From assembly GCF_030373445.1 (NCBI RefSeq), contig NZ_JAUCYU010000011.1, positions 62,001 to 126,000 on the forward strand: a DNA stretch of 64,000 bases, in the 5' to 3' direction. The notes under the pieces are model-generated. The model was given only the letters and a program-made list of their open reading frames with translations. It made no database searches and was not told the DNA's origin. Source of the stretch: Roseovarius sp. (GTDB taxonomy: Bacteria; Pseudomonadota; Alphaproteobacteria; Rhodobacterales; Rhodobacteraceae). Positions 8,077 through 16,905 of the stretch are shown piece by piece; position 1 is the first letter of the stretch, and each line of letters begins with the position of its first letter. The position numbers and the translations under genes were made by a program.

Positions 8077-8095
8077 AAATCAACATTTTCCAACA
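8077..8095. promoter_or_regulatory. candidate DeoR operator upstream of the DeoR gene
   Basis: AAATCAACATTTTCCAACA differs at one base from 1121-1139. It contains TCAACA (8080-8085) and CCAACA (8090-8095) with the same 10-bp phase. It lies in the 127-base gap between the permease stop and the regulator start. A second shared fragment, ATACTTCC, occurs nearby at 8035-8042 and also near the first site at about 1184-1191. Confidence 0.6.
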
Positions 8096-8105
8096 CCGCG
8101 CCCGG

Positions 8106-10184
8106 CTAGGCCAATCCCAGCATCCTCTTCTTGTTGTTCGCCCAGGTCCGAATCACCTGGTCCGCCGCCAACCCGATAAACGCCACACAAACCCCCAACA
8201 CCAACCCGACCCCGGTCCCCTGCGGATCCGAAATTGCCTTTAGAATCAATTGCCCAAGGTCGGTCGTGCCGATGAACGCGCCGATGATGACCATGAACAG
8301 CGCGAAGATGACGGTCTGGTTCAGCCCCAGCATGATATGCGGAAAGGCCACCGGAAACTCGATCGAGACAAGCCGCTGAAACCGCGACACCCCCGCCATC
8401 GAGCCCGCGTCCTGCAGCACCTCGGGAATGCTCAGCAACCCCTCGATCGTGTAGCGCGTGGCGGGCACGGTGGCATATGCGATGGCCGCGATGATCACCG
8501 ACGTGTCGGTGATCCCGAACAGGAGGATCACCGGGATGAGGTAGATGAAGGACGGAAACGTCTGGAAGAAATCGCACAGCAGAAGCGCCATCCGGCTGGC
8601 ATGGGCATTCTGTGCGCAAAGCGTCCCGACGGTCACCCCGAGAACCGCCGACACGATCACCGCGAAAGACGCCATGTAGGCCGTGATCAGCGCCCGGTCC
8701 CAGTATTCCGAGAACGCGATGAACAGAAGGTAAAGCAACACGATCACCGCCGACCGCAGACCCGCCAGGATATAGGCCATCCCGCCCACCAGCAGGAAGG
8801 TCGCTGCCACCGGCATCGCCAGGTAGGCGTCGCGCATCGGCACCAGCACGCTGGAAATCAGGAACTTGTTGAAGCTGTTCAACGGCTCGAAGAACGCGTT
8901 CCAGATCCAGTCGACAAGCCCCTGCCAGAACGTCTCTGTCGTCAGGCCCTTGTTATGTGGGATCTGGTGGAGGTAATTGAAATCCTCCCGGAAGATGACG
9001 CTTCCCAGCATCGCCAGAAGTGCCCCCGCAACCAGGATCCCGGCGCCCAGGAGAAGGGCCGTATGCCGCTGCAGAAACGTCCGGTCGGCAAAGTAATCTG
9101 TCTTCCGGTTGGCCCAGGCGATCGACACCTTGTCGAGGAACACCGCCATCAGAACGATGCAGATGCCGATCTCGATTCCCGTCCCGATCTTCAGCGAATT
9201 GAGCGCGATCATCAGGTTCGACCCCAGCCCTTTTGCTCCCACGAACGAGGCGATCACCGTCATGGCAAGGCATTGCATGACCACCTGGTTGACACCCAGA
9301 AGCACGTCGCGCTTGGCCGCCGGAATCAGCACTTTGAAGGTAAGCTGCCTGTTGCTGCACCCCGTCATCAGGCCGGCCTCGACGACATCGTTCGGCACGC
9401 CCTTCAGGCCGAGAAGCGTCAGGCGGACCATCGGCGGAGTCGCGAAGACGATCGTCGCCACGGCGGCCGCATGGTCACCCACGCCGAACAACACGATCAC
9501 CGGAACGAGGTACGAGTAATGCGGCATCGTCTGTGCCACGTTCAGGAGCGGGTTCATCGCCGCCTCGACCACGCTGCTCCGGTAGCACCAGATTCCCAGG
9601 CCCAGGCCCAGGAGCGCGGCGGCCGGCGCCGTGATCAGCACGAAGGACAGGGTTTGCATCGACGGCTCCCACTGTCCGAAGATCGCGATGAAACAGGTGG
9701 TGGCCGCCCCCAGCACGGCAAGGCGCATCCCCTCGAGCCGGTATCCCAGAAGGGCGGCCCAGCCCGCGACCACGGTCCAGGGCAGGGCGGGCCAGTAGAC
9801 CCATTCATGCTCGTTTATGAAATCCCACCCGGTAAAGGCGACGATGGTGTTCACGCCCCCCAGCAGCACTTCGCGCACGAAATTGATGACGAACAGCAGC
9901 CCGTCGGACACGCCGCGGGTGACCTCCCGCAGCAACGGTTTCTGCTCGTAGAGGTCCATGATCGGGTCATAGACCGGGATCGGCATCCACTCGAACAGCA
10001 TGTATTGAACGGCATCGTTGATCGCGTAGGGCAGCGCCTTCAACAAGGGCGGCAGCCGCCACAGCGGGTTCGACTCGCCCGGATCAATGAACGCGCACAA
10101 AAGCAGGAAGACCGCGACCAGCAGGACGCTCATCGCCGGTTTCGAGCGATACCACGGGGGGCGCATCTCCGGTGCTGCGCTCAT
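8106..10184 (-). CDS. betaine-type ABC transporter permease, two fused membrane domains
   Basis: A 692-aa inner-membrane protein containing two ProW-type permease domains in one chain. Each half carries an EAA coupling loop: AGLMTGCSNRQL followed by VLLGVNQVVMQ in the first, and AGSMAGVSRFQR followed by IMLGLNQTVIF in the second. Many hydrophobic helices lie around them. Normal ProW or OpuAB proteins hold one such domain (about 280-350 aa) and dimerise, so this is a fused heterodimer. ATG 10184 begins two bases after the ATPase stop, showing translational coupling. It is the last gene of the binding protein-ATPase-permease operon and should form the pore for the substrate delivered by the 11420-12406 protein. 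Confidence 0.92.
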   Translation of the reverse strand: MSAAPEMRPPWYRSKPAMSVLLVAVFLLLCAFIDPGESNPLWRLPPLLKALPYAINDAVQYMLFEWMPIPVYDPIMDLYEQKPLLREVTRGVSDGLLFVINFVREVLLGGVNTIVAFTGWDFINEHEWVYWPALPWTVVAGWAALLGYRLEGMRLAVLGAATTCFIAIFGQWEPSMQTLSFVLITAPAAALLGLGLGIWCYRSSVVEAAMNPLLNVAQTMPHYSYLVPVIVLFGVGDHAAAVATIVFATPPMVRLTLLGLKGVPNDVVEAGLMTGCSNRQLTFKVLIPAAKRDVLLGVNQVVMQCLAMTVIASFVGAKGLGSNLMIALNSLKIGTGIEIGICIVLMAVFLDKVSIAWANRKTDYFADRTFLQRHTALLLGAGILVAGALLAMLGSVIFREDFNYLHQIPHNKGLTTETFWQGLVDWIWNAFFEPLNSFNKFLISSVLVPMRDAYLAMPVAATFLLVGGMAYILAGLRSAVIVLLYLLFIAFSEYWDRALITAYMASFAVIVSAVLGVTVGTLCAQNAHASRMALLLCDFFQTFPSFIYLIPVILLFGITDTSVIIAAIAYATVPATRYTIEGLLSIPEVLQDAGSMAGVSRFQRLVSIEFPVAFPHIMLGLNQTVIFALFMVIIGAFIGTTDLGQLILKAISDPQGTGVGLVLGVCVAFIGLAADQVIRTWANNKKRMLGLA

Positions 10185-10185
10185 C

Positions 10186-11295
10186 CTATGCCCCGTCCGC
10201 CGACCGGTGCCCGGCACTCGCGCCGAAAAGCACGCTCAGCACGTGCGACGGGTGAAGCACCCCGACCAGCGCGCCGGAGCCGTCGACCACCCCGACCGGC
10301 AGTGACTGTCCGAGTACATCCTCGGCCACGTCCTCGATCAGCGCGTCGCCCGGCACCCGCAGCTCTCCCGGTGTCTCGCCCGCGGCGGGCGCTTCCATCA
10401 CGCTTACGACACGCAGCACCTTCTCTCGCGGCACGTCCTCGGTGAACTTGCGCACGTATTCCGTCCTGGGGTTCAGCACGATATTGGCCGGCGTATCCAG
10501 CTGCTCGATGATCCCGTTCTTCATGATCGCGATCCGGTCGGCCAGGCGCAGCGCCTCGTCGAAATCGTGCGTCACGAACAGGATCGTTTTGTGCAGGACC
10601 TTCTGAAGCCTCAGAAACTCGTCCTGCATCTCCTTCCGGATCAGCGGATCGAGCGCCGAAAAGGGCTCGTCCAGAAACCAGATGTCCGGCTCGATCGCCA
10701 GTGAGCGGGCGATGCCCACCCGCTGCTGCTGACCGCCCGACAGCTGTCGCGGAAAGTAGTTCTGCCGGCCATGCAGCCCGACCAGCTCGATCATCTGCAT
10801 CGCGCGGTCCATGCTCTCGCGCGTCTTCCGGCCCTTCACCTGAAGCGGAAAGGCGATGTTCTCCAGCACCGTCTTGTGCGGCAGAAGGCCGAAATTCTGG
10901 AAGACCATCCCCATCTTGTTGCGCCGCAACTCGATGAGCTGCTTGTTGTTCATCGCCAGCAAGTCGCGCCCGTCGACGATGACCTTGCCCGCCGTCGCTT
11001 CCGTCAGGCGCGAGATACAGCGCAGGAGGGTGGACTTGCCCGAGCCGGACAGGCCCATGATCACCAGCAACTCCCCCTCGCGGACTTCGAAACTGGCGTT
11101 GTTCACCCCGACGATACAGTCGGCCTCCGCCGCCGCCTCCGGGGTGATGTAGCCCTCCGCTGCATTCACCAGCCGCTTCGCGTTCTTGCCGAAGACCTTG
11201 AAGACGTTCTCGCAGCGAATGGCGACCGGCGTCGTCCCGGCATCCGGGATGTCGCGGGTGGAACCGGCGGGTGTCCCGGTCGGTGATGGAGTCAT
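10186..11295 (-). CDS. betaine/proline-type ABC transporter ATP-binding protein
   Basis: A 369-aa ATPase of the ProV/OpuAA type. Walker A is GLSGSGKST (about 81-89), the Q-loop region FQNFGLLPH, signature LSGGQQQRVG and Walker B IWFLDEPF, followed by the H-loop THDFDEAL. An insert of about 25 residues before Walker A (NAAEGYITPEAAAEADCI) and a C-terminal region of about 100 residues are typical of this group; the tail (VGVVDGSGALVGVLHPS) resembles a single CBS-type regulatory segment. The start at 11295 was chosen over an upstream frame extension because GAGG precedes it and the extension is low-complexity. It lies between the binding protein and the permease. Confidence 0.93.
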   Translation of the reverse strand: MTPSPTGTPAGSTRDIPDAGTTPVAIRCENVFKVFGKNAKRLVNAAEGYITPEAAAEADCIVGVNNASFEVREGELLVIMGLSGSGKSTLLRCISRLTEATAGKVIVDGRDLLAMNNKQLIELRRNKMGMVFQNFGLLPHKTVLENIAFPLQVKGRKTRESMDRAMQMIELVGLHGRQNYFPRQLSGGQQQRVGIARSLAIEPDIWFLDEPFSALDPLIRKEMQDEFLRLQKVLHKTILFVTHDFDEALRLADRIAIMKNGIIEQLDTPANIVLNPRTEYVRKFTEDVPREKVLRVVSVMEAPAAGETPGELRVPGDALIEDVAEDVLGQSLPVGVVDGSGALVGVLHPSHVLSVLFGASAGHRSADGA

Positions 11296-11419
11296 GTAAG
11301 CCTCGGATGGTTGCTGCTGCTCTGAAAGCCTGGGCGCCTGCGGAAATCGGCCTCCGCCCGGCACGGGCAGAGGCCGTCAGCCACACCGGGGTAACCAGCG
11401 CCCCGGCAGGGCAGGGAGA

Positions 11420-12406
11420 TCAGTTCGCCCCGTCGAGCACCGATGCCGTCCACGGCTTCCAGACCTCTTCATTGTCTGCAAGCCACTTCTTGGCGGCGTC
11501 CTCGTGGGTCATCTTGTCCTGGTCCACGAGGGCGGCCATGGTACCGATCTGATCCGTGGTGAAAGACACCTTGGTGAAGGCCGCGTAAGCCTGCGGATGC
11601 GTCACCGGGAACCGGAAATTCGCCGCCTTTTTCAGCCAGCCGCGCGGCGAGCCGCACCCGGTTGTGCTCATGTCGCCCCCGTCGATGATCCGGCAGCCGT
11701 CGAAATAGGGCGGGAACTCGATGAAGGTGAAGCCCTCGGCATCCGTGAAGTTCGGCGTCCAGTTGAAGATGATCGTGCCTCGCCCCTCTTTCTTGGCCGC
11801 CTCAAGCTCGACCCAAAGCGCATCGCCCGTGCCCGCGAACTTGACCATCCACTTGTCGTCCAGGCCCAGCCCCTTCAGCCGGTTCGGCATCACGTCGCCA
11901 TGCCAGCTTTGCGGACCTTCAAGCCAGCGGCCCTTGCCGCCGGAATCCGGGGTGGCGAAGTTCTCGTGGCAATCCTTCAGCGCTTCCCAGTTGGGAAGGC
12001 CGGGGCAGAGGTCCTGCTCGATCACCCAGTTGGGCACGCCCATCTCCTCGAGCGTTTCGGCCGCGTGCGTGCCCGCATCGATGAGGCCGCCCTTTTCCAT
12101 CGCGTTGTAAAAGGCGTTCTGGTGCGTCGCCTGCCAGACCTCGTGGCCGATGGTCAGGTCGCCGTTCCGGATGGCCTCGAAGGCCGCCTGGTTGTCGACG
12201 GGCACGTATTCGACCCGGCTGCCCATCTCTTCGAACATGCCGCCGATCACATGGGCCATGACGATCTGGCTCGACCAGTTCTTGATCGGGATCTTGATCG
12301 GCTCGCTGCTGTCTGCGCTGACGGGGCCGGCGACCGACGCGACGGCCATCGCCGTGGCGGCGAAAAGGCCGCGCGCGGCTTGCTTGGATATTGCTTGAAT
12401 TCTCAT
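11420..12406 (-). CDS. periplasmic betaine-type substrate-binding protein (OpuAC family)
   Basis: A 328-aa secreted protein. Residues 1-31 form a signal peptide (hydrophobic core GLFAATAMAVASVAG, probable cleavage after SADS or VSA). The mature part is an OpuAC/ProX-type binding protein with aromatic-rich substrate segments (IKNWSSQIV, HEVWQATHQ, IIFNWTPNF) that commonly cage quaternary ammonium groups. Two to four Cys residues (LCPGLPNWEALKDC and DGCRIIDGGDMSTTGC) could form disulphides. It is the first gene of the transporter operon; GGGAG precedes ATG 12406. The 313-base divergent gap to the DUF1989-GcvT gene carries repeated CAACA half-sites, suggesting joint control with that enzyme. Confidence 0.93.
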   Translation of the reverse strand: MRIQAISKQAARGLFAATAMAVASVAGPVSADSSEPIKIPIKNWSSQIVMAHVIGGMFEEMGSRVEYVPVDNQAAFEAIRNGDLTIGHEVWQATHQNAFYNAMEKGGLIDAGTHAAETLEEMGVPNWVIEQDLCPGLPNWEALKDCHENFATPDSGGKGRWLEGPQSWHGDVMPNRLKGLGLDDKWMVKFAGTGDALWVELEAAKKEGRGTIIFNWTPNFTDAEGFTFIEFPPYFDGCRIIDGGDMSTTGCGSPRGWLKKAANFRFPVTHPQAYAAFTKVSFTTDQIGTMAALVDQDKMTHEDAAKKWLADNEEVWKPWTASVLDGAN

Positions 12407-12719
12407 GAATGACTCCCTGTGTATCCGTTCCCTTGGTTCCGCGCGGCGCAAATGTCGCGCACGGTCCAGTCCGGTAAAGCCGCCATCTGACCTGTCGGCA
12501 GATACGCATCTCTCCGCGTCAACCAGAATGAACAGATTAAAACACCAATCAACAATTTTTTGTCTTAAACTGTCCAAAACACCCCATGTAAGCAACAATA
12601 ACCAACAAAATGATTTGAGCGAAGGCCGTTTCGCGCTTACAACTCAACGCAGGCAACCGGGCCCGGCGGCGAATCCCGACCTGCATCCCGGGCACGATTC
12701 GACAGATAGGAGAGGGCGC
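12407..12719. other. divergent intergenic region between transporter operon and DUF1989-GcvT gene
   Basis: An AT-rich 313-base promoter region (especially 12530-12620). Frame extension of the downstream gene into it is open but lacks coding character, so the later ATG with a binding site is preferred. It contains half-sites in 10-bp phase: TCAACC 12519, TGAACA 12529, AAAACA 12539, TCAACA 12549, and a separate pair GCAACA 12592 with CCAACA 12602. Both divergent genes would be served from here. Confidence 0.65.
12519..12607. promoter_or_regulatory. candidate DeoR operator cluster
   Basis: The strongest element is GCAACA (12592-12597) and CCAACA (12602-12607), the same two-half-site, 10-bp design seen at 1124-1139 and 8080-8095. 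A phased series (TCAACC, TGAACA, AAAACA, TCAACA at 12519, 12529, 12539, 12549) lies 40 bases away. The inner members are degenerate, so only the pair and the outer TCAACA copies deserve weight. Confidence 0.5.
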
Positions 12720-15071
12720 ATGACCCTGTTTGATCCGGCTTCAAGTCGATGGGGGCACCTGGTCGAGCCCGGCATCTCCCTCTGGCAGCAGGGCAAGGAA
12801 CGCCACGAGTTGACCAGCCGCCAGGTCGCGATCCACTCGCTCTCGGAAGGCGACCGCCTCGACATCCTCGACGTGGACGGCGCCCGGCCATGCTACCTAT
12901 GCTTCTTCGACCATGCGGGCCGTGCCGAGCCCGCAGGACTGGACAGGGTCGCCGGCGACCCGGCACCGACCTCCCTCGACTGGAACGACCTGGCCGACGG
13001 GCTTGACCCCGGGGCCCGCGCCCGCCTAGCGGCCTTCCACCGCCGGGCCGCGACACCCGCGTTCGCCCTCTTTCCCGACTCCTCGGCGCCGAACCGTCAC
13101 TACCAGCTCGTCGCCAACCAGCCCGGCACCTGCCTCCTCGTCGCGCCGAGCCCGGAAATGACCGTTACCGGCGATCACGCGCCCGCCACGGTCGAATTGC
13201 TGATCACCCGCCGGAGCCCCCGCGAAACCCTCTGGGGCAAGCCGCCGGAGCCCCTGGCCGATCCGTTGCAGGATATCCACGTGCCGCACTCCTCGGCCGT
13301 GGAGTACGAGGTCCGCGCCGGCGAGTTCATCCAGATCATCGACCTGTCCGGCCGGCAATGCTCGGATTTCCAGGGGCTCACCCTGCGCGGGCTGGACAAG
13401 GGGCGCGAACTGGAGATCGACCACACCACCACCCGCTCGCTCAATGGCAACGCCTACCCCGGGCCGGGCCTGCATTCCAAGTTCTTCAATGTCGACCAGG
13501 AACCCATGTTCGAGGTCATCAGGGATACGGTCGGCCGCCACGACACGTTCGGGCTGGCCTGTTTCGCCCGCTTCTACGAGGAGATGGGCTATCCCGGCCA
13601 CATCAACTGCACCGACAACATGAACGCGGCGCTCGAGCGCTACCAGGTTGGCCCCCGTGTCGGTTGGGAGGCGGTCAACTTCTTCTTCAACTCCCGCGCC
13701 GAACACGACAATTCCCTCAGCTTCGACGAAGCATGGTCCCGTCCGGGCGACTACGTCCTCTTGCGCGCCCTGACGGATTGCGTCTGTGTCTCGACGTCCT
13801 GTCCGAACGATCTCGATCCCGCGAACGGCTGGAACCCGACCGATATACAGGTGCGGACCTACAGCGAAAAACAAGTCTTCTCAAAATCGGTGGCCATCAG
13901 AATGACGCCTGACTCCTCCCCGAAACTGACCCGCGACTCCGCCTTTCATCCCCGAACCTCGGAGATCGCGAAAGAGTTTACCGACATGGCCGGGGTTTGG
14001 CTGCCGGCAAGCTATCGCAACCACGGCGCCATCGCCGAATATCACGCCTGCCGCGAGGGGGTGATGATGATGGACATGTCGTCGCTGCGAAAGTTCGAGG
14101 TGACAGGCCCGGACGCCGAGGCGCTGCTGAACCTCGCGCTGACCCGCAACGTCGCGAAACTTTCGGTGGGGCAGGTGGCCTATTCCGCGATGTGCCACGA
14201 AACCGGCGGGATGATCGACGACGGCACCCTGTTCCGCCTCGGGCAGGATCTCTTCCGCTGGGTCTGCGCAGAGGATTACTGCGGCGTGTGGCTGCGCGAG
14301 CTTGCCGAGAAGAACAACTTCAAGGCCTGGGTGAAATCCTCGACCGAGGTGCTGGCGAACATGGCGGTGCAGGGGCCGATGAGCCGCGATACCCTGCGCA
14401 AGGTCATCTGGACGCGCGACAACGAGACGCCGCTCGACGGGCTCGACTGTTTCCGCTTCTCCGTCGCCCGGCTTGGCGGTTTCGATGGTGCGCCGCTCAT
14501 CGTGTCGCGCACCGGCTATACCGGCGAGCTTGGATACGAGATCTTCTGCCATCCGAAACACGCGGTCGCGCTGTGGGACGCGGTGGCCGACGCGGGCGCG
14601 CCGTTCGGCATCACGCCCTGCGGCTTCGACGCGCTGGAGATGATCCGGATCGAGGCTGGGCTGGTGATGGGCCACGCCGAATTCGACGGCTCGGTCGACC
14701 CGTTCGAGGCCGGGATCGGCTTCACGGTCCCCCTGAAGTCGAAGTCAGCGGATTTCGTCGGCCGGGCCGCGCTTGAAGCTCGCAAGCAGAACGGGCGCGC
14801 CTGCCTTGCCGGTCTGGAACTGTCCGGAAACGAGGTGCCACGGCACGGCGACAAGGTCTTCGCCGGCCGCGCCGAGATCGGCGTTGTCACCAGCGCCACG
14901 CGCTCGCCAATCCTCGACAAGACCATCGCGCTCTGCCGGCTTGACAAGACCCACGCGCAAACAGGCACGCAGGTCGAGATCGGCAAGCTCGACGGCCATC
15001 AGAAAAGGCTGATAGCCAACGTCGTGCCCCAACCCTTCTACGACCCCGAAAGGCGCCGGATGAGGGGATAG
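12720..15071 (+). CDS. DUF1989 - GcvT (aminomethyltransferase) fusion enzyme
   Basis: A 783-aa cytoplasmic protein with two recognisable modules. Residues about 185-395 form a DUF1989 (urea-carboxylase-associated) domain, with GRQCSDFQGL (211-220), NCTDNMNA (296-303) and DCVCVSTSCPNDLD (353-366); the Cys cluster could bind a metal. Residues about 20-150 look like a second, worn copy of the same fold (ERHELTSRQVAIHSL then SEGDRLDILDVDG). Residues about 405-783 form a GcvT aminomethyltransferase domain with the folate-site motif RTGYTGELGYEIF. ATG 12720 follows AGGAGAG and is clearly preferred over longer starts. It likely handles a one-carbon or carbamoyl-type group in the same pathway as the DMGDH-like gene; the reaction is unknown. 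Confidence 0.88.
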   Translation: MTLFDPASSRWGHLVEPGISLWQQGKERHELTSRQVAIHSLSEGDRLDILDVDGARPCYLCFFDHAGRAEPAGLDRVAGDPAPTSLDWNDLADGLDPGARARLAAFHRRAATPAFALFPDSSAPNRHYQLVANQPGTCLLVAPSPEMTVTGDHAPATVELLITRRSPRETLWGKPPEPLADPLQDIHVPHSSAVEYEVRAGEFIQIIDLSGRQCSDFQGLTLRGLDKGRELEIDHTTTRSLNGNAYPGPGLHSKFFNVDQEPMFEVIRDTVGRHDTFGLACFARFYEEMGYPGHINCTDNMNAALERYQVGPRVGWEAVNFFFNSRAEHDNSLSFDEAWSRPGDYVLLRALTDCVCVSTSCPNDLDPANGWNPTDIQVRTYSEKQVFSKSVAIRMTPDSSPKLTRDSAFHPRTSEIAKEFTDMAGVWLPASYRNHGAIAEYHACREGVMMMDMSSLRKFEVTGPDAEALLNLALTRNVAKLSVGQVAYSAMCHETGGMIDDGTLFRLGQDLFRWVCAEDYCGVWLRELAEKNNFKAWVKSSTEVLANMAVQGPMSRDTLRKVIWTRDNETPLDGLDCFRFSVARLGGFDGAPLIVSRTGYTGELGYEIFCHPKHAVALWDAVADAGAPFGITPCGFDALEMIRIEAGLVMGHAEFDGSVDPFEAGIGFTVPLKSKSADFVGRAALEARKQNGRACLAGLELSGNEVPRHGDKVFAGRAEIGVVTSATRSPILDKTIALCRLDKTHAQTGTQVEIGKLDGHQKRLIANVVPQPFYDPERRRMRG

Positions 15072-15810
15072 CGAGGCGATCACGTCACGCGTCCGCGCCT
15101 CGTGCTGCGGATGTCCGGCAGGCGTGAGACGTATCGAGCCCGCACATCCATGCCGGGTGGCGACGTTCCGCGACCCGGTCTCCCCAGAGGTCTGCGAAGC
15201 GGACGATCCGAGCCCGTTCATCCCGGTCGAGGAAGAGCCCGCCGAAGGCCCGATGGACAGGCTGTTCGAGGCGTTCGCGAACCAGGAATGACACCAAGAC
15301 CCACGCTGCGCTGAGTGTTCGGCGGCGCCTTGCATCGCGGCCAGCCTCACCCCATCGCGACCGAATGCAGTGTCTCCTGTCATGTTGTTTCGCCGGCGCG
15401 CTGTTTGGCAGCGAGTCGCGGTCCCGATTCCTGACTGTCGGCCCCACGTGACCTGAATTGCGCAATGCCGTCGGCCCTCCCGACGACCACGCTGAGGTCC
15501 CGTTGCCGAATTGGTCAAACCGGGTGCGCTGCATCCCGGCCGGGCTCAATTGGCTTCAGGATTTACGAGCGTTTCACCGCGTCGCGAGGCTAATCCGCGT
15601 TCGGTGCGCCGTTGGGCGCGGCAGGCAGAAACGATATTAGGTAACAAATGCCCTAAAAAAAGGCATTTTGAATACGAAGATCAGATAAAAATACGGAAAA
15701 GGGAAATGAAAAACGAATTAAATGCGAAAAACGAACTTGACAGGCATTGGTCCGGTATTGAAGGTTCGTGGGAAATTCATGTTTGAGATGCCAGTCAGCG
15801 GAGGACGCCA
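15072..15810. other. 739-base intergenic region, partly eroded-looking
   Basis: No intact gene is convincing. The first 220 bases hold an open reading frame treated separately (15124-15291). Bases about 15300-15640 are mixed-composition and without a clear frame. Bases 15640-15790 are strikingly AT-rich, with a hairpin AAATGCC/GGCATTT (15646-15652 and 15662-15668) around an A-rich loop. TTGACA occurs at 15737-15742, but no matching -10 element sits at normal spacing. The ribosome binding site GGAGGA for the next gene is at about 15798-15803. Confidence 0.55.
15124..15291 (+). pseudogene. possible 55-aa ORF or 3' remnant of a lost gene
   Basis: From GTG 15124 the frame encodes RRIEPAHPCR through a proline- and glutamate-rich middle (FIPVEEEPAEGP) to MDRLFEAFANQE and a TGA at 15291. 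Third-position GC is high, and the acidic, helix-ending C-terminus looks like a real protein tail. The frame is open back to 15064 but has no good start or ribosome binding site. It may be the leftover C-terminus of a deleted gene, or a small protein. I do not recognise it. Confidence 0.3.
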
Positions 15811-16905
15811 ATGAAAATCGGGATGCTTCAAGAGGGCGAGATCATGCCCGGTGTAAGCTACGCCCAGCGCTACGAGGAGATGATCCGCGAAGTCGCGCTG
15901 GCCGATGAAATGGGCTTCCACTGCTGGGGCACGTCCGAACAGAAATTCAGCCCGCCAAGGTTCACGGTCTCTGCGCCGGAGGTGCTCTACGCCGCCGTGG
16001 CGCGGGAGACGCGCAACATCAAGCTGCGGATCATGTGCTCGGTTCTGCTGCAGTGGAACCATCCCCTGATCGTGGCCGAGCGGCTTGCGACGCTCGACAT
16101 CGTCTCGGGTGGCCGGGCAGAGCTGGGCACGGCGCGGTCGAACAACCTTCACACGCTCTCGACCTTCGGGGTGGAACCCAAGGACACCAAGCCCATGTGG
16201 GCGGATTCGCTGGAGGTGCTGGCCAAGACGATGGCCTCGCCGAACGTCAGCCATGACGGGCCCTACTGGTCCTTCGAAGAACGCGAACTGGTCCCCTACT
16301 ACGTCAGCAAACCCCATCCGCCCATCTACGTGGCCGCCTCCTCTGCCGCGTCGTGCAAGGAAGCCGGACAGCGCGGCATCGGCGCCATCCTCTTCGAAAG
16401 CTATTTCGGCTTCGATTACATGCAGGGCTGCATCGACGCCCATGCCGAGGGCGTGGCGGAAGGCACCACCATGTTGCCGGATCGCGTGGATACGATGGGG
16501 CTCTACGTGGCCTCCGCCTTCTGCGACCGCTCCCGCGCCGACGCCATCGAGAAGGCCAGTGACGTGGTGCTGGGCTATGCCGGCTTCATCGCCGATCTCT
16601 ACGCCCCGCTCGCCAAGAACAGCTCTTACGAATATCTCGACGAGCACATGGCCCGTTTCCTCGAGAACCAGGCCAACATGGATTTTCTCGTATCCGGCAC
16701 GCCGTCCGTCATGGTCGGCACGCCCGACGATTTCATCGAGCGGCTGAAGGATCTCGAGGCGCGCGGCATCGACGAGGTTCTGCTGCGCATCGACGGTATG
16801 CCGCACGACCAGATCATGGAGTCGATCCGCCTGATCGGGGAAGAGGTCATTCCCGTCTTCAAGGACGACGCGACCAGCCCGAAGATGGAGGTCGCGACCT
16901 CATGA
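15811..16905 (+). CDS. LLM-class (luciferase-like) flavin-dependent monooxygenase
   Basis: A 364-aa TIM-barrel flavoprotein of the bacterial luciferase family. Family features include the N-terminal strand MKIGMLQEGE, the ALADEMGFHCWGTSEQ segment, the RIMCSVLLQWNHPLIVAE core and the SGGRAELGTARS phosphate-binding loop. Such enzymes use reduced FMN supplied by a separate reductase; the flavin reductase three genes downstream (18572) is the natural partner. The gene overlaps the amidohydrolase by ATGA (16902-16905), so the operon is tightly coupled. A strong GGAGGA site precedes ATG 15811. The substrate is unknown; the genomic partner set argues for ring or C-N bond oxidation. Confidence 0.92.
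   Translation: MKIGMLQEGEIMPGVSYAQRYEEMIREVALADEMGFHCWGTSEQKFSPPRFTVSAPEVLYAAVARETRNIKLRIMCSVLLQWNHPLIVAERLATLDIVSGGRAELGTARSNNLHTLSTFGVEPKDTKPMWADSLEVLAKTMASPNVSHDGPYWSFEERELVPYYVSKPHPPIYVAASSAASCKEAGQRGIGAILFESYFGFDYMQGCIDAHAEGVAEGTTMLPDRVDTMGLYVASAFCDRSRADAIEKASDVVLGYAGFIADLYAPLAKNSSYEYLDEHMARFLENQANMDFLVSGTPSVMVGTPDDFIERLKDLEARGIDEVLLRIDGMPHDQIMESIRLIGEEVIPVFKDDATSPKMEVATS

Noticed and set aside
8250..10445. Long plus-strand open frame opposite the first fused permease
   Set aside because: It is antisense to a permease with EAA loops and yields His/Arg/Asp-rich, non-protein-like sequence.
15646..15668. AAATGCC/GGCATTT hairpin as a terminator of the fusion gene
   Set aside because: It lies 575 bases after the stop, has a weak AT-rich stem and no separate T-run.
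15737..15742. TTGACA as a -35 element for the luciferase-like operon
   Set aside because: No acceptable -10 hexamer at 16-18 bases spacing.
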